Positions 59,133 to 64,000 of a stretch of 64,000 bases of DNA are shown here, piece after piece. A program made the position numbers and the translations under genes. Under the pieces are notes generated by a model that saw only the letters and a program-made list of their open reading frames with translations, searched no databases and was not told where the DNA came from. This DNA comes from Pseudomonas gingeri (GTDB lineage: Bacteria; Pseudomonadota; Gammaproteobacteria; Pseudomonadales; Pseudomonadaceae), in contig NZ_JACAQA010000010.1 in assembly GCF_013385425.1 (NCBI RefSeq), forward strand, positions 62,001-126,000, given 5' to 3'. How positions within the stretch are numbered: the first letter of the stretch is position 1; each line of letters opens with the position of its first letter.

Positions 59133-59161
59133 GCAGGAGCAGCCGGTCGACATGCTCCTGC
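59133..59161. repeat. REP-like hairpin
   Basis: GCAGGAGCA and TGCTCCTGC around an 11-base loop, between the reductase start and the peroxidase stop. Same core as the other GTAGGAGC-type elements. Confidence 0.6.
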
Positions 59162-59193
59162 GGATACGGCCCGAACGGAACACGGGCAATGAA

Positions 59194-59676
59194 TCAGGCC
59201 AGGGCCTTTTCGATCGCATGGATCACCGCCGGATCATCCGGAGCGGTGCGCGGCGAGAAACGCGCCAATACTCGGCCATCCTTGCCCATCAGGAACTTCT
59301 CGAAATTCCAGGTGATATCCCCAGGAAACTCCGCACCCTCGCCCGCCAGCAGACGGTACAGCTGGTGACGGTCATGACCGTTGACCTCCAGCTTGCTGCT
59401 CAACGGAAAGCTCACGCCATAGTTCAGGTCGCAGAACGCCTGGATCTCCTCCTCGGAGCCCGGCTCCTGCCCGGCAAACTGGTTGCACGGCAGGCCCAAA
59501 ACACTGAAACCCTGGGCCTTGTATTGCTGATAGAGGTGCTCAAGGGCGGCATATTGGGGTGTCAAGCCGCACTTGGAAGCCACGTTGACCACCAGCACTA
59601 CATGCCCTTTGAAAGGCGCCAGCGGCAGTTCCTGACCATCCAGCGCTTTTAGTGTCAGATCGTGAAAAGCACTCAT
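59194..59676 (-). CDS. Glutathione peroxidase-like (BtuE/Gpx family)
   Basis: A 160-residue thiol peroxidase. The active-site cysteine is C36 in NVASKCGLTP, followed by GLPCNQFAGQEP with the resolving Cys and catalytic Gln, and the WNFEKFL motif with the catalytic Trp/Asn. It reduces peroxides, most likely with thioredoxin. Neighbourhood matches P. aeruginosa (PA0838). Confidence 0.93.
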   Translation of the reverse strand: MSAFHDLTLKALDGQELPLAPFKGHVVLVVNVASKCGLTPQYAALEHLYQQYKAQGFSVLGLPCNQFAGQEPGSEEEIQAFCDLNYGVSFPLSSKLEVNGHDRHQLYRLLAGEGAEFPGDITWNFEKFLMGKDGRVLARFSPRTAPDDPAVIHAIEKALA

Positions 59677-59767
59677 GACGAACTCCCGTTTTTCCCGGAC
59701 TTATACGCGAACATTGTTGCCTGACAGCCTGACCGGTTTCCAGTTAAAAACCGCGGCTGACTAAAAA

Positions 59768-59786
59768 AGGCGCCCGTGGGCGCCTT
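59768..59786. terminator. Terminator after the SlyD-like gene
   Basis: AAGGCGCC pairs with GGCGCCTT around CGTG; an A-run on the plus strand gives the U-tract on the minus strand. It lies 28 bp beyond the slyD-like stop. Confidence 0.85.
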
Positions 59787-59813
59787 CCAACTACCAGAGC
59801 TTAGCAGCAGAAA

Positions 59814-60299
59814 TCAGTGGTGATGGCCGCCTTCGCCATGGACGTGACCATGGGCGACTTCTTCCTGGCTGGCATCACGGATTTCGATGATCTTGACCTG
59901 GAAAGTCAGGCGCTGGCCAGCCAGAGGGTGGTTGCCGTCAACGGTGACATCGTCGCCGTCCAGGTCGCGAATGGTGACGATCTGCATCTGGCCGTCCGGA
60001 GCGGAAGCGTGGAACTGCATGCCGACTTCCAGCTCGTCGACACCTTCGAACATGCTGCGGCTCAGGGTGCTGACCAGTTCAGCGGAGTATTCACCGTAGG
60101 CATCTTCCGGCTCGACGGACACCTTCAGCTCGTCGCCGACGTTCTTGCCTTCCAGGGCCTTTTCCAGACCTGGGATAATATTGCCGGCACCGTGCAGGTA
60201 CACCAGCGGGGCGCCGCCGGCAGAGCTGTCGATGACCTCACCAGCATCGTTGGTAAGGGTATAGTCGATGGAGACAGCCTTGTTGGCAGCGATCGTCAT
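59814..60299 (-). CDS. slyD: FKBP-type peptidyl-prolyl isomerase, SlyD-like
   Basis: A 161-residue protein. The FKBP half motifs YLHGAGNIIPGLEKALEGK and the inserted flap domain (VSVEPEDAYGEYSAEL to VTVDGNHPLAGQRLTFQV) are as in SlyD. The C-terminus is rich in His (HGHVHGEGGHHH) and should bind nickel or other metals. It is a chaperone and proline isomerase in the cytoplasm. The ATG at 60299 fits the family. Confidence 0.94.
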   Translation of the reverse strand: MTIAANKAVSIDYTLTNDAGEVIDSSAGGAPLVYLHGAGNIIPGLEKALEGKNVGDELKVSVEPEDAYGEYSAELVSTLSRSMFEGVDELEVGMQFHASAPDGQMQIVTIRDLDGDDVTVDGNHPLAGQRLTFQVKIIEIRDASQEEVAHGHVHGEGGHHH

Positions 60300-60394
60300 A
60301 TGAGCGAGACCTTTTGCATAGGAATAAAGAGCGGACAAGTCTAAACAAGGATTCGTCCGAAAGCGAACTGAACCCGGACAGACGGGCCAAGACC

Positions 60395-60607
60395 ATGCCT
60401 GTAACCATTATCGGCTTTCATCAGGACGAGGACGGGCACTGGGTGGCCGAGCTGTCCTGCGGCCATACCCAGCACCTGCGCCATCAACCGCCCTGGCAGT
60501 CGCGCGCCTGGGTACTCGATCCCGTGCGGCGCGCGGAAAAAATCGCTCAGGGCTTTGAATGTGGTTGGTGCGCTCGAGGCTCGGTTAACGATAACCTTGG
60601 CGACTGA
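60395..60607 (+). CDS. DUF3565 family protein
   Basis: A 70-residue protein with IIGFHQDEDGHWVAELSCGHTQHLRH and C-terminal FECGWCARG; the Cys and His residues suggest a metal site. Family function unknown. The ATG at 60395 is the family start. It is divergent from the slyD-like gene. Confidence 0.85.
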   Translation: MPVTIIGFHQDEDGHWVAELSCGHTQHLRHQPPWQSRAWVLDPVRRAEKIAQGFECGWCARGSVNDNLGD

Positions 60608-60664
60608 ACTTCGCAGACGACCAGACATAGGCCGTCGCACTTGCGCTTCCTCAAGAGAATACGC

Positions 60665-62764
60665 ATGCAAACTTTTTTTATCGCGCCCACCGATTTTGGT
60701 GTGGGTCTGACCTCGATCAGCCTCGGGCTGGTCCGTACGCTGGAACGCGCCGGGTTGAAAGTCGGCTTTTTCAAACCCATCGCCCAGCCCCATCCCGGCG
60801 ACCTGGGCCCGGAGCGCTCCACCGAACTGGTGGCCCGCACCCATGGCCTGAAACCGCCCCAGCCCCTGGGTCTGGCCCATGTCGAGCGGATGCTCGGCGA
60901 CGGCCAGCTCGATGAGCTGCTGGAAGAAATCATCACCCTCTACCAACAGGCCGCCGTCGGCAAGGACGTGCTGGTGGTCGAAGGCATGGTTCCGACCCGT
61001 AGCGCCAGCTATGCGGCCCGGGTCAACCAGCACCTGGCCAAGAGCCTGGATGCCGAGGTGATCCTGGTCTCGGCGGCGGAAAACGAAGTGCTCAGCGAAC
61101 TCTCCGGGCGGGTCGAATTGCAGGCGCAACTGTTCGGTGGTCCCAAGGACCCGAAAGTGCTCGGGGTGATCCTCAACAAGGTCCGCACCGACGAGAGCAT
61201 GGCCGACTTCTCCGCCCGTCTGAAGGAGCATTCGCCGTTGCTGCGCAGTGGCGATTTCCGCCTGCTGGGCTGCATTCCGTTCCAGCCGGACCTGAATGCG
61301 CCGCGCACCCGCGATGTCGCCGAACTGCTCGGCGCCCAGGTGCTCAACGCCGGTGACTACGAGCAGCGGCGCATGAACAAGATCATCATCTGCGCCCGTA
61401 CGGTGCGCAATACCATCGACCTGCTCAAGCCCGGCGTGCTGGTGGTGACCCCGGGCGACCGCGACGACATCATCCTCGCAGTGAGCATTGCCTCGATGAA
61501 CGGCGTGCCCCTGGCCGGCCTGTTGCTGACCAGCGACACCCTGCCCGATCCGCGCATCATGGAACTCTGTCGTGGCGCGATGGCCGCGGGCCTGCCGGTA
61601 TTGTCGGTGAGCACCGGCTCCTACGACACCGCCAACCAGCTCAATGGCCTGAACAAGGAAATCCCCATCGATGACCGCGAGCGCGCGGAGATCATCACCG
61701 ATTTCGTCGCCGGGCACCTCGACGCCCACTGGCTGCACCAGCGCTGCGGCACCCCACGGGAAATGCGCCTGACCCCGGCGGTGTTTCGCTACCAGTTGAT
61801 CCAGCGTGCCCAGGAAGCCAACAAACGCATCGTCCTGCCCGAAGGCAGCGAACCGTTGACCGTGCAGGCGGCGGCCATCTGCCAGGCCCGGGGCATCGCC
61901 CGCTGCGTGTTGCTGGCCAAGCCGGCGGAAGTCGAGGCGGTGGCCCGGGCCCATGGTTTCGAACTGCCGCCGGGGCTGGAGATTCTCGACCCGGACCTGA
62001 TTCGCGGGCGCTACGCCGAGCCCATGGTGGCCCTGCGCAAGAGCAAGAGCCTGAACACGCCGATGGCCGAGCAGCAACTGGAAGACACCGTGGTGATCGG
62101 CACCATGATGCTGGCGCTGGACGAGGTCGACGGACTGGTTTCCGGGGTGATCCACTCCACCGCCAACACCATTCGCCCGGCCCTGCAACTGATCAAGACC
62201 GCGCCGGGTTGCACCCTGGTGTCATCGGTGTTCTTCATGCTGTTCCCGGACCAGGTGCTGGTCTATGGCGACTGCGTGATGAACCCCCATCCGTCAGCGG
62301 CGGAGCTGGCGGAAATCGCCCTGCAAAGCGCCGACTCGGCCCAGGCCTTCGGGATCACGCCACGGGTGGCGATGATCAGCTACTCCAGCGGCGAATCGGC
62401 CAGTGGCGAGGAAGTGGAGAAAGTCCGCGAAGCCACCCTGCTGGCCCATGAGTCCCAGAGCACGTTGCTGATCGACGGTCCGTTGCAGTACGACGCCGCC
62501 GCCAACGAAGCCGTGGCCCGGCAACTGGCGCCCAACAGCCAGGTGGCGGGACGCGCCACGGTGTTCGTGTTCCCCGACCTGAACACCGGCAACACCACCC
62601 ACAAGGCGGTGCAGCGCAGCGCCGACTGCGTCAGCCTGGGGCCGATGCTGCAAGGCCTGCGCAAGCCGGTCAACGACCTGCCGCGCGGCGCCCAGGTGGA
62701 CGACATCGTCTACACCATCGCCCTCACCGCGATCCAAGCCGCCAACCGACCTGTGGATATCTGA
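60665..62764 (+). CDS. pta: Phosphate acetyltransferase
   Basis: A 699-residue long-form Pta that interconverts acetyl-CoA and acetyl phosphate. It has an N-terminal BioD-like P-loop-fold domain (opening MQTFFIAPTDFGVGLTSISL), a DRTGG domain (residues 220-330), and the C-terminal catalytic domain with RIVLPEGSEPLTVQAA and the SYSSGESASG motif. It is followed directly by an acyltransferase gene. No ackA is seen in the window. Confidence 0.95.
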   Translation: MQTFFIAPTDFGVGLTSISLGLVRTLERAGLKVGFFKPIAQPHPGDLGPERSTELVARTHGLKPPQPLGLAHVERMLGDGQLDELLEEIITLYQQAAVGKDVLVVEGMVPTRSASYAARVNQHLAKSLDAEVILVSAAENEVLSELSGRVELQAQLFGGPKDPKVLGVILNKVRTDESMADFSARLKEHSPLLRSGDFRLLGCIPFQPDLNAPRTRDVAELLGAQVLNAGDYEQRRMNKIIICARTVRNTIDLLKPGVLVVTPGDRDDIILAVSIASMNGVPLAGLLLTSDTLPDPRIMELCRGAMAAGLPVLSVSTGSYDTANQLNGLNKEIPIDDRERAEIITDFVAGHLDAHWLHQRCGTPREMRLTPAVFRYQLIQRAQEANKRIVLPEGSEPLTVQAAAICQARGIARCVLLAKPAEVEAVARAHGFELPPGLEILDPDLIRGRYAEPMVALRKSKSLNTPMAEQQLEDTVVIGTMMLALDEVDGLVSGVIHSTANTIRPALQLIKTAPGCTLVSSVFFMLFPDQVLVYGDCVMNPHPSAAELAEIALQSADSAQAFGITPRVAMISYSSGESASGEEVEKVREATLLAHESQSTLLIDGPLQYDAAANEAVARQLAPNSQVAGRATVFVFPDLNTGNTTHKAVQRSADCVSLGPMLQGLRKPVNDLPRGAQVDDIVYTIALTAIQAANRPVDI

Positions 62765-63670
62765 ATGCTAGACTTTCTCCCGGCCCCGCTGCGGGGCGTG
62801 ATCGCCTCGCTGCTGTTGACGTTGAATACCTTGCTGCTGTGTTCATTCCTGTTCTGCGTGGCGCTGCTCAAGGTGCTGCCCTTTGCCCTGACCCAGCGTG
62901 TCACCCACTGGCTGATGAACCATACCCATGAGGCCTGGGTCAGCAACAACAAGGCCTGGATGCAACTGGTCCGCCGCACCCGCTGGCACCTCAGCGGCCT
63001 GGAGGGCCTGGACTACCAGCATTCCTACCTGGTCACCAGCAACCACCAGAGCTGGGTCGACATCATGGTCTTGCAGTACGTGCTCAACCGGAAGATCCAG
63101 CCACTGAAGTTCTTTCTCAAGCAGGAGCTGATCTGGGTCCCGGTGATCGGCCTGGCCTGGTGGGCTCTGGGTTTTCCGTTTATGAAGCGCTACTCCAAGG
63201 CGTACCTGGAGAAGCACCCGGAAAAGAAAGGCAAGGACCTGGAAACCACCCGCAAGACCTGCGCGAAGTTTCGCGACAACCCTGTGGGTATCTTCAATTT
63301 TGCTGAAGGCACGCGCTTTACCAAGGGCAAGCATGCGCAGCAGCAGTCACCGTTCCGTTATCTGTTGAAACCCAAGGCCGGCGGTATCGCCTTTGTGCTG
63401 GATGCCATGGGCGAGCAACTGGAGTCCATCGTCAACGTGACCATCCACTATCCGGGCGGCAAGCCGGGGTATTGGGATCTGCTGTGTGGCAACGTGCGGG
63501 ATGTGGTGGTGCACTTTGAAGAACTGAAGGTTCCGCGGCAGTTTGTCGGCAGGAACTACGACCAGGACGGAGAATACCGCCTGGCGTTCCAGGGCTGGAT
63601 CAACCAGTTGTGGGAAGAGAAGGACGCGTTGTTGGCGCAGATGCATCGCGAGTATCCCGCCAAGTCTTGA
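62765..63670 (+). CDS. PlsC-family acyltransferase
   Basis: A 301-residue membrane acyltransferase. The HX4D motif NHQSWVD (H94, D99) and the FNFAEGTRFT motif are intact, and two N-terminal hydrophobic stretches anchor it. Similar to YihG-type 1-acylglycerol-3-phosphate acyltransferases in phospholipid synthesis. Its ATG directly follows the pta stop, so the two are co-transcribed. Confidence 0.91.
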   Translation: MLDFLPAPLRGVIASLLLTLNTLLLCSFLFCVALLKVLPFALTQRVTHWLMNHTHEAWVSNNKAWMQLVRRTRWHLSGLEGLDYQHSYLVTSNHQSWVDIMVLQYVLNRKIQPLKFFLKQELIWVPVIGLAWWALGFPFMKRYSKAYLEKHPEKKGKDLETTRKTCAKFRDNPVGIFNFAEGTRFTKGKHAQQQSPFRYLLKPKAGGIAFVLDAMGEQLESIVNVTIHYPGGKPGYWDLLCGNVRDVVVHFEELKVPRQFVGRNYDQDGEYRLAFQGWINQLWEEKDALLAQMHREYPAKS

Positions 63671-63699
63671 GGCGCCGCGAAGACGATCTCCAAGACACA

Positions 63700-63737
63700 A
63701 AAAAGCCCGCAGCCGATCACTCGACTGCGGGCTTTTT
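63700..63737. terminator. Bidirectional Rho-independent terminator
   Basis: AAAAAGCCCGCAG pairs with CTGCGGGCTTTTT, a 13-bp stem. Serves the acyltransferase and the converging APS-kinase gene. Confidence 0.93.
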
Positions 63738-63752
63738 AACAGCTGCTGATCC

Positions 63753-64000
63753 TTAGATCGCGCCGCGCTGGCGCAACAGCTCCAGGACTTGCTTCACGCT
63801 GTCTTCCAACGACAGTGCTTGCGTATCCACCACCAGATCGGCATCCAGCGGCACATCGTAGGGGAACGACTCGCCCGGAATGTTATCGCCACCGGCCGCG
63901 TACAGGCCCTGGGGATCACGTTCCTGGCACGCCTGCGGCGAAGCCTGGACATAGACCGTCAACACACGTTCGCTACCGATCAGCGCCTTGGCCTGTTCAC
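63753..64000 (-). CDS. cysC: Adenylylsulfate (APS) kinase domain, C-terminal part (runs off the window)
   Basis: The last 82 codons of a CysC-type protein: ERVLTVYVQASPQACQERDP with the KG-type RDPQGLYAAGG continuation, then NIPGESFPYDVPLDADLVVDT and the closing LLRQRG. APS kinase phosphorylates adenylylsulfate to PAPS. The start lies beyond the window, so I cannot tell if it is a free CysC or the tail of a CysNC fusion. Confidence 0.85.
   Translation of the reverse strand, partial: EQAKALIGSERVLTVYVQASPQACQERDPQGLYAAGGDNIPGESFPYDVPLDADLVVDTQALSLEDSVKQVLELLRQRGAI

Noticed and set aside
60341..62188. 615-codon minus-strand frame over pta
   Set aside because: Antisense shadow of a clear pta gene.

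Overview
The window comes from a Pseudomonas chromosome, most likely of the P. fluorescens group. It is GC-rich apart from one insert. Gene order in several blocks is the order I know from Pseudomonas: the hmg tyrosine-catabolism operon, the LAL regulator with DUF1329/DUF1302, flavodoxin-folM-folE-folX, and slyD-pta-acyltransferase. REP/REPIN-like hairpins of the GTAGGAGC type lie in several gaps.

Chromosomal part, left (1-41.5 kb). An iron-regulated cell-surface signalling unit (FecI sigma factor, FecR, N-terminus of a TonB receptor, Fur box) opens the window. It is followed by a 2OG-Fe(II) oxygenase with an EamA exporter, a ribosome hibernation factor, a BenE-type permease divergent from a MocR regulator, a DUF1501/DUF1800 pair, a lipoprotein, a PsiE-like protein, SOS-regulated yebG, a leucine-dehydrogenase-like protein with unusual substitutions, a SirB1-like protein and a ParDE-like toxin-antitoxin pair. 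Next come hmgA-fahA-maiA with the divergent repressor hmgR, a large LuxR/MalT-type regulator, a family 3 glycosidase, DUF1329 and DUF1302 envelope proteins, an AmpDh3-like amidase, an SDR, a class II aldolase, CidAB with a LysR regulator, and a flavodoxin. A LOV photoreceptor and a LitR-like MerR regulator then lie beside the tetrahydromonapterin genes folM, folE and folX. DUF1244, HopJ-family, an aminotransferase, trxB and cysZ complete this part.

Integrated island (about 41.56-56.43 kb, offset 14,831 bp). A tyrosine integrase lies directly after cysZ. The last 236 bp of cysZ are present again, about 96% identical, at the far end. The element therefore entered inside cysZ and brought its own cysZ 3' end. 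Cargo in order: an AT-rich helicase-like gene with a C-terminal HTH, followed by about 0.86 kb of hairpin-rich non-coding DNA; small unknown proteins and an XRE regulator with two overlapping operators; a DNase bacteriocin with its immunity gene; a serine resolvase with a res-like site; an HNH endonuclease; a Kiwa anti-phage system (kwaA-kwaB); and an Eco29kI-like restriction-modification operon with vsr. Two decayed copies of the resolvase 3' end and a duplicated 38-bp block frame the HNH cargo, which suggests stepwise cargo gain at resolvase modules. This is a compact defence and competition island.

Chromosomal part, right (56.6-64 kb): a family 4 glycosyltransferase, an old-yellow-enzyme reductase, a glutathione peroxidase, a SlyD-type FKBP isomerase, a DUF3565 protein, phosphate acetyltransferase, an acyltransferase, and the 3' end of an APS-kinase gene at the window edge.
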